Assembly: GCA_937927845.1 (NCBI GenBank)
Contig: CALFXE010000026.1
Coordinates: 49,242-113,241, forward strand
Reading direction: 5' to 3'
Length of the DNA: 64,000 nucleotides
From: an uncultured Paludibacter sp.
GTDB taxonomy: Bacteria > Bacteroidota > Bacteroidia > Bacteroidales > Paludibacteraceae
Notes under the pieces: generated by a model
What the model was told of the DNA's origin: nothing
The model's input: only the letters and a program-made list of their open reading frames with translations
The model's database searches: none
Shown: one piece after another, positions 17,139 through 25,481 of the stretch
Layout of the letters: each line of letters opens with the position of its first letter
Position numbering within the stretch: the stretch's first letter is position 1
Made by a program: the position numbers and the translations under genes

Positions 17139-17996
17139 TTAAATGTTGGAGTTATTATTCAAATGAAAAAGAGATGTTATCCGTTCCGAGTTACTCAGCG
17201 TTGCATTAAACAAAGTTTCGAGATTCAGCAAACTCTCATTATTATCCTTATTCATTAACAGTGCATTGTAACCTTGTATCGAAGGGGAAATATAGAGGGC
17301 ATCTTCTTCTTTTACGTCCCGCACTCCCGTAGCAAAATACAATTTATCGCAAATATCATCTGCCGAAGCATTCAACAAAGTTTTGTTATTTTCCAAAATG
17401 ATGATATGTTCGATAAGCTTCTCCACATCCTGCACCTGATGCGTAGAAATTATTACACTCCGTTCATCCGTCATATTAGATGCTATAAACTTTTTAAACT
17501 GACTTTTACCTGGAATATCAAGTCCGTTAGTTGGCTCATCCATAATAAGTAAAGAAGTGTTACTTGCCAGTGCGAAACTCATAAAAACCTTTTTCTTTTG
17601 TCCCATCGAAAGTGCACCGAGGTTAATATCCTTAATGCTGTCTAATTCGAAGTGTTTCAAATTCTCCACAAGCTGTTCGTTGCTGAAATTTGGATAGAAG
17701 GGACTGTTTAGTTTGATGTACCTTTGCAGCGGAATGTTCGGAAGCGAAAACTCCTCAGAGACAATAAAAATATCCTGTAATGTGGATGGATACCGCTTGG
17801 AGACATTTTTACCCTTAAAATAAATTTTCCCCTTCTGCGGTTGAAGTAAGCCTGTCATCAGGTAAAGCAGGGTTGATTTGCCTGCTCCATTCTTACCTAA
17901 AAGTCCGTAAATTTTTCCTTCCGATAGATTCATCGAAAAGTCAGAAAAAATCGCCTTCTTTTTGTACCTGAATGTTAGATTCTCGATTCTAATCAT
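17139..17996 (-). CDS. ABC transporter ATP-binding protein
   Basis: A 285-residue ATPase with Walker A GKNGAGKST near residue 36, signature LSMGQKKK near residue 128 and Walker B LLIMDEPTNGLD. Residues beyond about 210 are a variable C-terminal extension. It is the first gene of the operon ATPase-permease-GntR-unknown. The region upstream is AT-rich and followed by the palindromic element beginning at 18100. Confidence 0.88.
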   Translation of the reverse strand: MIRIENLTFRYKKKAIFSDFSMNLSEGKIYGLLGKNGAGKSTLLYLMTGLLQPQKGKIYFKGKNVSKRYPSTLQDIFIVSEEFSLPNIPLQRYIKLNSPFYPNFSNEQLVENLKHFELDSIKDINLGALSMGQKKKVFMSFALASNTSLLIMDEPTNGLDIPGKSQFKKFIASNMTDERSVIISTHQVQDVEKLIEHIIILENNKTLLNASADDICDKLYFATGVRDVKEEDALYISPSIQGYNALLMNKDNNESLLNLETLFNATLSNSERITSLFHLNNNSNI

Positions 17997-18099
17997 GATT
18001 AAATAGATTTTAATTTGCGTGTAATAGTATAATAGTACACCGCAAAGATATAGACTTTTTTTTATCTACCAAAGAAAAAGTTATTTTTTTAAAAAATAT

Positions 18100-18486
18100 G
18101 AAGTCGTCTTGACTTTTTAAGAATGGAACTCTTAAGCATTGTAAAAATGGAAATGACTGCAACTGTATGGGAGTTCCCTCAATCGCTGCGCTCCATCGGG
18201 ATGACACGCTCGCTTGCTAACAGTGTAAATCGGTCGTTTGGCATCGTAAAACGTAACAGCTTAAACGCACGACCGGTGCAAGGCTTCCTGCGCCGCCACT
18301 GCAAAAAGGATAATGTTACAGAAACACTTCGAGTGGCGGTATACTCCGCCCGCTAACGAACGTGTCATCCCGATGGAGCGCAGCGATTGAGGGAACTCCT
18401 CTACAATTGCAGTCGGTCGGACAGCGAGAAGCAAGGGAACTCCTCTACAGTTGTAGTCGGTTGAAGTGAAAAGTCAAGATGAATTC
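18100..18486. mobile_element. MITE-like palindromic element, 387 bp
   Basis: Nested inverted repeats define the element. Outer arms 18100-18117 and 18469-18486 match 16 of 18 bases. Inner arms 18155-18208 and 18361-18414 match 51 of 54, including 39 perfect bases (18170-18208 with 18361-18399). The core is more GC-rich than its surroundings and holds two more hairpins: CGGTCGT/ACGACCG (18231-18237, 18269-18275) and GCCGCCACT/AGTGGCGGT (18292-18300, 18332-18340). About 30 bp of the right inner arm is repeated directly at 18435-18464. No credible ORF is present. It resembles the non-coding repeats dispersed in many Bacteroidota genomes. Confidence 0.7.
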
Positions 18487-18602
18487 AACAACATCAAATC
18501 TTTTTTTACTCATTTCAGGCTTTTATATGTCTGATAATACTACTGTGAAAGCTCCTAAGCAGTGATTTTTCACATAGTATTTTTCATTCGCTCCTTTTTT
18601 AT

Positions 18603-18610
18603 TACCTTTG
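18603..18610 (+). promoter_or_regulatory. -7 element TACCTTTG upstream of iorA
   Basis: Exact TAnnTTTG match 80 bp upstream of the ATG at 18691, with only a T-run at the -33 distance. The region 18487-18690 between the palindromic element and iorA otherwise shows no feature. Confidence 0.45.
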
Positions 18611-18690
18611 CTAAGTTTTTTCTGAAAACATATTATCATTGTAAGTATTTCTTGAAAAAACTATCACACATTAGAAATTGAACTGACATC

Positions 18691-20283
18691 ATGGGTTTCG
18701 AAAAAGAATTATTACTTGGGGCTGAAGTAATTGCAGTTGCTGCTATAGATGAGGGCATTTCGGGAGTTTATGCTTATCCCGGCACTCCTTCTACTGAAAT
18801 TGCAACTTATATCCAACAGTCTGAATTAGCTAAACAAAAAAACATCCGCTCGAGCTGGTCGACTAACGAGAAAACGGCTTATGAAGCTGCACTCGGCATG
18901 TCATATGCAGGCAAGAAAAGCTTAGTTTGCATGAAGCATGTCGGATTGAACGTGGCTGCCGATGCTTTTATTAATTCAGCCATCACAGGTGTAAATGGAG
19001 GATTAGTACTTTTAGTTGCCGACGATCCTTCTATGCACTCATCTCAAAATGAACAAGATACGCGCTTTTATGCTAAGTTCGCTTATCTTCCGCTCTTAGA
19101 ACCATCCAACCAACAGGAAGCATATCATTGCGTTCGCTATGCTTTTTATCTTTCCGAAATGGTTAAACTACCTGTGATTGTGCGAATTACTACCAGACTA
19201 TCTCATTCGCGATCTGTCATCACAAGAACTACTCCTTTAGATGCAAATAATCTTTCTCCGGAAAAAGACAGGATGAAATGGATTTTACTTCCGGGCAATG
19301 CACGCAAAAGGTATAAAAATCTGTTAGACATTCAGCATCAGTTAGTTCATTTTACTGAAAATTCAATTTTCAACAATGAAATTCAAGGCGAAGGTGAATT
19401 AGGAGTTATTGCTTTCGGACTGGCATATAATTATGTAATGGAGATAAATTCTGTGCACAAATTAAACATTCCTGTTTTGAAAATATCCCAATATCCATTA
19501 CCTGAAAAGAAAATAAAAGATTTCTGTAACAGGCATAAGAAGGTATTAATTGCAGAAGAAGGATATCCGATTTATGAAGAATTGTTACGCGGCTTTTTTG
19601 ATAATGAGAAGTTTCTCGGTCGCTTAGATGGCACTTTACCTCGCACAGGTGAATTATCGCCCGATGCTCTTTATAATGCATTGCTGAAAAAGCCAAAATT
19701 CACACTTGGCATTCCGGAAGTTGTAGCCAATCGTCCGCCCGAATTATGTCAAGGTTGCAGTCATCGCGACCTATACGACTCTCTAAATAAATCTCTTGAA
19801 GGTTATGAGCAAAAGCATGTCTTTTCCGATATTGGTTGCTATACTTTAGGGGCACTTCCTCCATACAATGCGATTAACACTTGTGTTGATATGGGTGCTT
19901 CCGTTACTATGGCAAAAGGCGCTGCTGATGCAGGTTTGCATCCTTCCGTTGCCGTTATTGGTGATTCAACTTTCACACATTCAGGTATTACCGGACTGTT
20001 AGATGCAGTCAATGATAACGCCAAAATGACACTTATTATTTCGGATAATTATACAACTGCAATGACAGGCGGGCAAGACTCTTCGGGTACAAACAAGCTT
20101 CATCAAATTTGTGAAGGTGTTGGTGTAGATAAAAAGAATATTCATACGATTGTACCACTGAAAAAGAATTTTGATGAGAATGTTGCTATTCTTAAAAATG
20201 CTTTTGAATTTGATGGTGTATCTGTGATTATTGCTTGTCGCGAGTGTGTTCAAACTTTGAGAAGAAAGAAAAGTAAAAAGTAA
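18691..20283 (+). CDS. iorA: Indolepyruvate:ferredoxin oxidoreductase, alpha subunit (no ferredoxin tail)
   Basis: Catalytic subunit of the enzyme that decarboxylates arylpyruvates from Trp, Phe and Tyr to aryl-acetyl-CoA and reduces ferredoxin. The 530 residues contain the N-terminal pyrimidine-binding domain (YPGTPSTEI near residue 29) and the TPP-binding domain (PPELCQGCSHRDLYDSL, then GDSTFTHSGITGLLDAVND). The protein stops at about the point where archaeal IorA continues into an eight-cysteine [4Fe-4S] domain. Electrons must therefore reach a ferredoxin some other way. It is 6 nt before iorB. Confidence 0.92.
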   Translation: MGFEKELLLGAEVIAVAAIDEGISGVYAYPGTPSTEIATYIQQSELAKQKNIRSSWSTNEKTAYEAALGMSYAGKKSLVCMKHVGLNVAADAFINSAITGVNGGLVLLVADDPSMHSSQNEQDTRFYAKFAYLPLLEPSNQQEAYHCVRYAFYLSEMVKLPVIVRITTRLSHSRSVITRTTPLDANNLSPEKDRMKWILLPGNARKRYKNLLDIQHQLVHFTENSIFNNEIQGEGELGVIAFGLAYNYVMEINSVHKLNIPVLKISQYPLPEKKIKDFCNRHKKVLIAEEGYPIYEELLRGFFDNEKFLGRLDGTLPRTGELSPDALYNALLKKPKFTLGIPEVVANRPPELCQGCSHRDLYDSLNKSLEGYEQKHVFSDIGCYTLGALPPYNAINTCVDMGASVTMAKGAADAGLHPSVAVIGDSTFTHSGITGLLDAVNDNAKMTLIISDNYTTAMTGGQDSSGTNKLHQICEGVGVDKKNIHTIVPLKKNFDENVAILKNAFEFDGVSVIIACRECVQTLRRKKSKK

Positions 20284-20289
20284 AAAAGG

Positions 20290-20868
20290 ATGATTAACAA
20301 TATTATTTTAGCAGGTGTTGGCGGTCAGGGTATTCTGACTATTGCAGCTATTATAGATTATGCTGCGATGAAAAAAAACCTTTTCATCAAACAGGCTGAA
20401 GTTCATGGTATGAGTCAACGTGGTGGTGCCGTAGAATCTCATTTGAGAATCTCCGATCAAGAAATTTTCTCCGATTTAATCCCACAAGGTGAAGCAAATT
20501 TAATTCTCTCGCTCGAACCTATGGAAGCACTAAGATATATGCCTTTTCTGGCTGAAAATGGGGTAATCATTACAGCAACAAAACCTTTTATTAATATTTC
20601 TAACTATCCTGATCATCAGGAAGTATTACAAAGTTTGAAAAATACTGGTAAAAAAATCATCTTTATTGATGCAGATGAAATTGCACGTGAAGCAGGTAAT
20701 ATTAAGGCTGAAAACATAGTAATGATTGGTGCTGCTGCAAACTATATCGGATTTTCAAATGACGAAATAAAAGATAGTATTACTGAAATGTTCAAAAGTA
20801 AAGGTGATGCAATTGTAGATGTAAATCTGAAAGCATTTGAAATGGGTTACATAAAAAGTAAATCGTAA
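20290..20868 (+). CDS. iorB: Indolepyruvate:ferredoxin oxidoreductase, beta subunit
   Basis: A 192-residue gamma-type domain of the 2-oxoacid:ferredoxin oxidoreductase family, with the N-terminal nucleotide-like loop GVGGQGILT and the motif EVHGMSQRGGAVESHLR. It pairs with the iorA product to form the active arylpyruvate oxidoreductase. It lies 6 nt after iorA and 31 nt before paaK, so one transcript is expected. Confidence 0.94.
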   Translation: MINNIILAGVGGQGILTIAAIIDYAAMKKNLFIKQAEVHGMSQRGGAVESHLRISDQEIFSDLIPQGEANLILSLEPMEALRYMPFLAENGVIITATKPFINISNYPDHQEVLQSLKNTGKKIIFIDADEIAREAGNIKAENIVMIGAAANYIGFSNDEIKDSITEMFKSKGDAIVDVNLKAFEMGYIKSKS

Positions 20869-20899
20869 ATATAAAACGCAAATCATAAAAAATTAAAAG

Positions 20900-22192
20900 A
20901 TGTTTTGGAACGAATTCATTGAAACAGCAAACAGAGATAAACTGAAAGAAATTCAGAATGAGCGCTTTATCCAAATGATTGAACGTATTTATTATAACGT
21001 TCCATTCTACAGAAAAAAACTTACTGAGGCAGGTATCGAACCTCGTGATATCAAAAGTATTGACCAATTAAAGGATTTACCTTTTACTGTCAAGGATGAT
21101 TTACGCGATAACTATCCATTTGGGTTATTTACCGTACCGCAAAATCAGATTGTCAGACTCCATGCATCGAGTGGTACTACAGGCAAACCTACTGTTGTAG
21201 GTTACACAAAAAACGATTTGCAAATATGGAGCGAAGTAGTAGCTCGCTCGCTCTCTATGGCAGGTGTCTCTAAAGAAGATATTATTCAGGTTGCTTATGG
21301 TTACGGACTTTTCACAGGGGGTTTAGGTGTGCATTATGGTGCCGAAAAGGTTGGTGCATCCGTAATTCCCATTTCAGGAGGTAACACTAAAAAGCAATTG
21401 CAACTTATGATAGATTTCGGCTCTACCGTTATTGCATGCACTCCATCGTATGCTGCTCATTTAGGTGAAAGTCTTGCTGCATCAGGTATCGATAGAAAAG
21501 ACATTAAACTGAGAGCAGGAATTTTTGGAGCAGAGCCATGGACTAACGAACTTAGAAAACAAGTCGAAAACCTTCTCGGACTAAAAGCTTATGATATTTA
21601 TGGATTAAGCGAAATAATAGGACCGGGTGTTTCCATGGAATGTGAATGTCAAAACGGGATGCATATTTTTGAAGATCATTTTATCCCTGAAATAATTGAC
21701 CCTGAAACATTAGAAGTATTACCTTACGGCGAGTTGGGTGAATTGGTGTTTACAACCATCACAAAAGAAGCCATGCCACTATTAAGGTATAGGACGCGTG
21801 ACCTTACCCGTCTACATGTAGAAAAATGTGGTTGTGGTCGCACTCTTGTTCGTATGGAAAAATGTATGGGAAGAAGCGATGACATGTTGATAATTAGAGG
21901 TGTTAATGTATTCCCATCACAAATTGAAGCTGTTCTCTTAGAAATGAGTGAAGCAAGTCCGCATTACCAATTAGTTGTAAATCGCGAAAACAATCTCGAC
22001 ACTTTGGAAGTTAATGTTGAATTGGATGATCAATTCTGGTCGGATGAGATTAAAACTTTAGAGAATCTCAAAAAACGCATTCAGAACAATATTGCAAGCA
22101 CTTTGGGTGTTTCAGCTAAAGTAAATCTTGTTGAACCGAATAGTATCGCACGCTCTGAAGGTAAAGCAAAAAGAGTGATTGATAATAGGTGA
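20900..22192 (+). CDS. paaK: Phenylacetate-CoA ligase
   Basis: A 430-residue adenylate-forming enzyme joining phenylacetate or a related arylacetate to CoA. Motifs are the P-loop-like HASSGTTGKPTVVGYT near residue 91, the adenylate stretch YDIYGLSEIIGPG, and the C-terminal lid with GRSDDMLIIRGVNVFPSQIE. Beside IorAB, such a ligase can run in reverse, recovering ATP from the arylacetyl-CoA; that direction is inference. Full length. Confidence 0.93.
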   Translation: MFWNEFIETANRDKLKEIQNERFIQMIERIYYNVPFYRKKLTEAGIEPRDIKSIDQLKDLPFTVKDDLRDNYPFGLFTVPQNQIVRLHASSGTTGKPTVVGYTKNDLQIWSEVVARSLSMAGVSKEDIIQVAYGYGLFTGGLGVHYGAEKVGASVIPISGGNTKKQLQLMIDFGSTVIACTPSYAAHLGESLAASGIDRKDIKLRAGIFGAEPWTNELRKQVENLLGLKAYDIYGLSEIIGPGVSMECECQNGMHIFEDHFIPEIIDPETLEVLPYGELGELVFTTITKEAMPLLRYRTRDLTRLHVEKCGCGRTLVRMEKCMGRSDDMLIIRGVNVFPSQIEAVLLEMSEASPHYQLVVNRENNLDTLEVNVELDDQFWSDEIKTLENLKKRIQNNIASTLGVSAKVNLVEPNSIARSEGKAKRVIDNR

Positions 22193-22198
22193 TGGGGT

Positions 22199-22246
22199 AA
22201 TGTGCTAATATGTTAATGTGCTAATGTGCCAATGTGTTAATGTGCT
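22199..22246 (+). repeat. Tandem 8-bp repeat, unit AATGTGCT, six copies
   Basis: Six head-to-tail units with small variation (AATGTGCT, AATATGTT, AATGTGCT, AATGTGCC, AATGTGTT, AATGTGCT) directly after paaK. A second degenerate repeat based on CATAGAC/TATAGAC follows at about 22260-22300. The same 8-bp unit occurs in reverse orientation at 25084-25139. Confidence 0.85.
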
Positions 22247-22316
22247 AATGAATTACAATTGACTATAGACCATAGACCAATCATCATAGACTATAGAAAC
22301 AAAAACTAATAATATT

Positions 22317-22742
22317 ATGATTATCAAACAACTATCTGTCTTCTTAGAAAATAAAATCGGAAGACTAACGGAAATGACTAAGATTCTTAGTGAAAATAAC
22401 ATCAACATATCTGCGTTTAGTGTTGCGGATACTGCTGATTTTGGAATTGTAAGATGTATCGTATCAAAGCCTGACGAGGCTTACAAAGTACTCAAAGAGA
22501 TGCGTTTCTCTGTGAACATCACGGATGTAGTGGGTATGATTGTACCTCATGAACCGGGAGGACTGTACAAAGCACTAAAAATACTGTCTGAGAATAATGT
22601 TCCTGTAGAGTATATGTATGCATTTGCTTTTAATAGTGCCGCAAGTGTAATCATTCGATCCGAATCAAACGAGGAGGTAATCAAAGTATTGCAAAACAAC
22701 AAAATGAAACTGTTAAGTGCAAGTGATGTTTATGAGTTATGA
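22317..22742 (+). CDS. Tandem ACT-domain protein
   Basis: A 141-residue soluble protein made of two ACT domains, about 1-70 (starting IKQLSVFLENKIGRL) and 72-141 (GLYKALKILSENNVPVEYMYAF). ACT domains bind amino acids and regulate metabolism. Members of this family are regularly found beside paaK and ior genes, so an aromatic amino acid or derivative is the plausible ligand. Its stop overlaps the start of the thioesterase gene (ATGA), indicating translational coupling. Confidence 0.85.
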   Translation: MIIKQLSVFLENKIGRLTEMTKILSENNINISAFSVADTADFGIVRCIVSKPDEAYKVLKEMRFSVNITDVVGMIVPHEPGGLYKALKILSENNVPVEYMYAFAFNSAASVIIRSESNEEVIKVLQNNKMKLLSASDVYEL

Positions 22743-23140
22743 GTATAAATTATTCTGCATATTTTAAAGGGGATAAATTTGCTGCTGCAAATGGAATCAC
22801 ACTTGTCGAATGTCGACCCGGATACGCATTGTCTAAGGTTGATATTAATGAGCATCACTTGAATGGCGCCGGTGTTGTGCATGGCGGTTTATTATTTACT
22901 TTGGCTGATTTTACTTTTGCTGCTGCTACAAACTCTTATGGTCAAGTCGCTCTGTCAATTAATGCTTCTATTACTTTCTTTGCCAAAAGTATCACAGGAA
23001 GAATATTCGCAGAAGCTATTGAGGTTTCTAAAAGTAACAAACTGATAAATTGTGATATTAATATCAAACATGAAGATGGAACTTTATTGGCAAATTTTAA
23101 AGGAACAGCATATGTCACAAAAACAGAAATTAATTTTTGA
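22739..23140 (+). CDS. PaaI-type hotdog thioesterase
   Basis: A 133-residue hotdog-fold acyl-CoA thioesterase. The catalytic region HLNGAGVVHGGLLFTLADF contains the HGG loop and the Asp expected of PaaI enzymes. It should hydrolyse aryl-acetyl-CoA or dead-end CoA esters in this pathway. It overlaps the ACT gene by 4 nt and is followed at 23170 by the aminotransferase. Confidence 0.88.
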   Translation: MSINYSAYFKGDKFAAANGITLVECRPGYALSKVDINEHHLNGAGVVHGGLLFTLADFTFAAATNSYGQVALSINASITFFAKSITGRIFAEAIEVSKSNKLINCDINIKHEDGTLLANFKGTAYVTKTEINF

Positions 23141-23169
23141 TTTTAAACATTAAACAAATAAACATAAAA

Positions 23170-24381
23170 ATGCCTCAATTTTCATCTTCAGTAAACAGTC
23201 TTAGATCTTCCGAAATTCGGGATCTAATGAGTTTGGCAAATAAACCGAACATGATATTGTTTTCAGGCGGTATGCCGGATAATAATCTTTTTCCCCTCAA
23301 CGAGATTGACAATATATTTAACAATCTGACTGAAAAGGAAAAACAGATTGCCATGCAGTATGGTCCGACAAGCGGAATACCTGAGTTATTAGGTTCTCTA
23401 AAAGAATTCCTAAGGAAAAAAGGCTTACCCGTAGACACTAATAAATTGATGATAACCACCGGTTCTCTACAGGCAATCAATATTCTTGCAAAAGCCTTTA
23501 TCGATCCTGAGGATGATATTATTGTTGAAAATCCATGTTTTATTGGTGCTATTTCAGCCTTTAAATCATATCAGGCAAATATTGTTTCCATTCCCCTAAC
23601 ATCAGAAGGAATAGATTTGAACAAACTCAAGGAGACCCTTGATAATGCAAAGAAAAAACCAAAATTTCTTTATATCACACCAAATTTCCATAATCCTGCC
23701 GGCACATTATATACACTTGAAACAAAAAAGGCTTTGATTAAAATGCTTCAAGGACAAGATATTCCGTTAATTGAGGATGATGCTTATAGTGATTTGTGGT
23801 ATTATGAAGAAGACAAAGGCGATCTTACAACTATAAAAGCAATGAATCCTGATGACATTGATATTTGTTACACAGGTTCGTTCTCGAAAATACTTGGTCC
23901 GGGTTTACGGCTTGGTTGGATGTTAGTGCCTGAACATATATATCAAAAATGTGAGTTGATAAAGCAATCGTTTGATGCTTGCTCACCAAGTTTCACTCAG
24001 ATGCTGGCACATAAATTTGTTGAATCAGGTGCTGTATATGATTATATCAATAACGTAAGAACTGAATATAGAAAGCGTGCTGAAGCTATGGTGTCGGCTT
24101 TACAAAAGCACTTGCCCGACAATATTACATTTACTATTCCACGTGGTGGTTTTTATATATGGCTACATCTTCCCGAACACATAGATTCAACTGAGGTATT
24201 AAAGTGTGCAATTGAGAAAGGTGTGGTTTTCGTATCAGGTAAAACATTTGACCCTCATGGCATCATTAACAACACTTTACGCTTGTCTTTTTGCAACACG
24301 TCTATTGATAAAATAAATCAAGGAATTCCACTTGTAGCTGATTCTATCAAAAAATATTTAGAAAACTCGAACAAAAAATAA
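23170..24381 (+). CDS. PLP-dependent aminotransferase, class I/II (aromatic or 2-aminoadipate type)
   Basis: A 403-residue fold-type I aminotransferase. PLP-lysine motif: YTGSFSKILGPGLRLGWM. The aspartate/tyrosine site is YITPNFHNPAGTLY followed by IEDDAYSDLWY. Similarity of pattern is to the LysN/ARO8-like MocR-core group, which uses aromatic amino acids or 2-aminoadipate. I chose the ATG at 23170; a TTG at 23137 overlaps the previous stop and adds 11 residues unlike the family. In context it would make arylpyruvates for IorAB. Confidence 0.87.
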   Translation: MPQFSSSVNSLRSSEIRDLMSLANKPNMILFSGGMPDNNLFPLNEIDNIFNNLTEKEKQIAMQYGPTSGIPELLGSLKEFLRKKGLPVDTNKLMITTGSLQAINILAKAFIDPEDDIIVENPCFIGAISAFKSYQANIVSIPLTSEGIDLNKLKETLDNAKKKPKFLYITPNFHNPAGTLYTLETKKALIKMLQGQDIPLIEDDAYSDLWYYEEDKGDLTTIKAMNPDDIDICYTGSFSKILGPGLRLGWMLVPEHIYQKCELIKQSFDACSPSFTQMLAHKFVESGAVYDYINNVRTEYRKRAEAMVSALQKHLPDNITFTIPRGGFYIWLHLPEHIDSTEVLKCAIEKGVVFVSGKTFDPHGIINNTLRLSFCNTSIDKINQGIPLVADSIKKYLENSNKK

Positions 24382-24441
24382 ACATAATTGTTATACGATA
24401 AGCAATCAACATATTTTTTAACAATTAAGAATTTTATTTTT

Positions 24442-24969
24442 ATGAAAACAACAATTAAAATTTTCTCTTTTTTACTCGTATTTAGCGTTCTAACTTCGTG
24501 TGATGATTTATTGGGTTCTTTAGGATTAGGTAAAGCAAGTGTTACCATGTCTTATTCCGGTGACTCTAAAGGTGATTATAAGTCTTTAGATTTAGTAAGT
24601 ACTGTTGTAAAATCTAGTGGGATAATTACTATTTCTACAGCGTCTGCAAGCACATCAGGATCTGCTGCTTCATTTATCATCAATATACCTGCAGATGTAG
24701 CAAAAGGTACTTATGACATTGCGGCAATTAAATCCCAACGAAACACATCATTCTCTTTTGGAGAAGCTTCAAAATCAGGTGAAGATGCAAAAGCATACAC
24801 CATTAATTCTCAAGTTGGTACTGATTTCTCTTACACAGTTACAAAAAATGAAGGTGGTGAAATCACAGGAACATTTAAAGGCAAAATGATTGGTGCATCC
24901 AACGACGACAAGGCAGTAGAAATCACCGTAACCAACGGAAAATTCAGCGCAAAATACGAAGAAGAATAA
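24442..24969 (+). CDS. Small surface lipoprotein, function unknown
   Basis: 175 residues from the ATG at 24442; an upstream in-frame TTG would place 18 extra residues before an obvious signal peptide and is rejected. The lipobox gives Cys20 followed by Asp-Asp, a surface-localisation signature of Bacteroidota. The mature protein is rich in Ser, Thr, Gly and Lys with alternating beta patterns, and no known family is recognised. A strong terminator follows at 24989-25025. Confidence 0.65.
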   Translation: MKTTIKIFSFLLVFSVLTSCDDLLGSLGLGKASVTMSYSGDSKGDYKSLDLVSTVVKSSGIITISTASASTSGSAASFIINIPADVAKGTYDIAAIKSQRNTSFSFGEASKSGEDAKAYTINSQVGTDFSYTVTKNEGGEITGTFKGKMIGASNDDKAVEITVTNGKFSAKYEEE

Positions 24970-24988
24970 TTCTTGATTCAAGTTTTAG

Positions 24989-25025
24989 AAAAAGCGATTT
25001 GAGTGAATAACTTAAATCGCTTTTT
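24989..25025 (+). terminator. Rho-independent terminator
   Basis: AAAAAGCGATTT (24989-25000) pairs perfectly with AAATCGCTTTTT (25014-25025) around 13 nt and runs into a T-tract. It ends the lipoprotein transcript. Confidence 0.85.
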
Positions 25026-25083
25026 TATTTTTAAAAAATGTACTCTTACCCATTAGTATTAATTGTCCCGATTTATCAGTATT

Positions 25084-25139
25084 AGCACATTATCATATTG
25101 ACACATTGGCATATTAGCAAATTGGCACATTGGCACATT
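25084..25139 (-). repeat. Tandem 8-bp repeat, unit AGCACATT, seven copies
   Basis: Seven variants of the 8-mer (AGCACATT, ATCATATT, GACACATT, GGCATATT, AGCAAATT, GGCACATT twice). This is the reverse complement of the unit at 22199-22246, so the two arrays face each other across four genes. Confidence 0.85.
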
Positions 25140-25481
25140 GTATATTCTTATACTCAACAATCAATTTCATCACTCTTAATTCAGATTTTCCTAAAAAAGC
25201 ATAGGCATTATTATACATATTACACAAAAGTATGTTTAACAACATAAAAAACATCATACAAGTTAATCGATTAATATATTATTTTTGCTCTCGTAATTTA
25301 CATGTAAACAAACCTTCATAAGGGTTAATAAAAAACAACTAACAACAATAATATTTCATTAATGTTATATCGATATTTAATAAAACGCAAAACACATGAG
25401 ACAAAATCAATTTGAATTAGAATAATAAATCATTTTTTTATACTTTTAGTTATACGTTTAACTTCATTAATTCGTTACATT
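25140..25481 (+). other. AT-rich leader region before the SusC/SusD locus
   Basis: No gene is seen. A -7-like element TATTTTTG occurs at 25280-25287 without a properly spaced TTTG, and TACTTTTA occurs at 25441-25448 nearer the ATG. No anti-sigma, hybrid two-component or SusR-like regulator is encoded nearby. Confidence 0.4.

Noticed and set aside
16261..17996. Bacitracin-type BceAB resistance transporter
   Set aside because: The permease has only about six membrane segments and no large extracellular domain, and the regulator is GntR/YtrA rather than a two-component system.
18123..18356. 77-codon plus-strand ORF in the palindromic element
   Set aside because: It runs through both inverted-repeat arms and hairpins, has no family resemblance and no promoter; best explained by the GC-richer repeat sequence.
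23137..23169. Upstream TTG start of the aminotransferase
   Set aside because: It overlaps the previous stop and adds 11 residues before the family-typical start at 23170.
24388..24441. Upstream TTG start of the small lipoprotein
   Set aside because: It would place 18 residues ahead of a clear lipoprotein signal peptide beginning at 24442.
22199..25139. Repeat arrays as possible CRISPR
   Set aside because: The units are 8 bp, directly tandem and without spacers; no cas genes are present.
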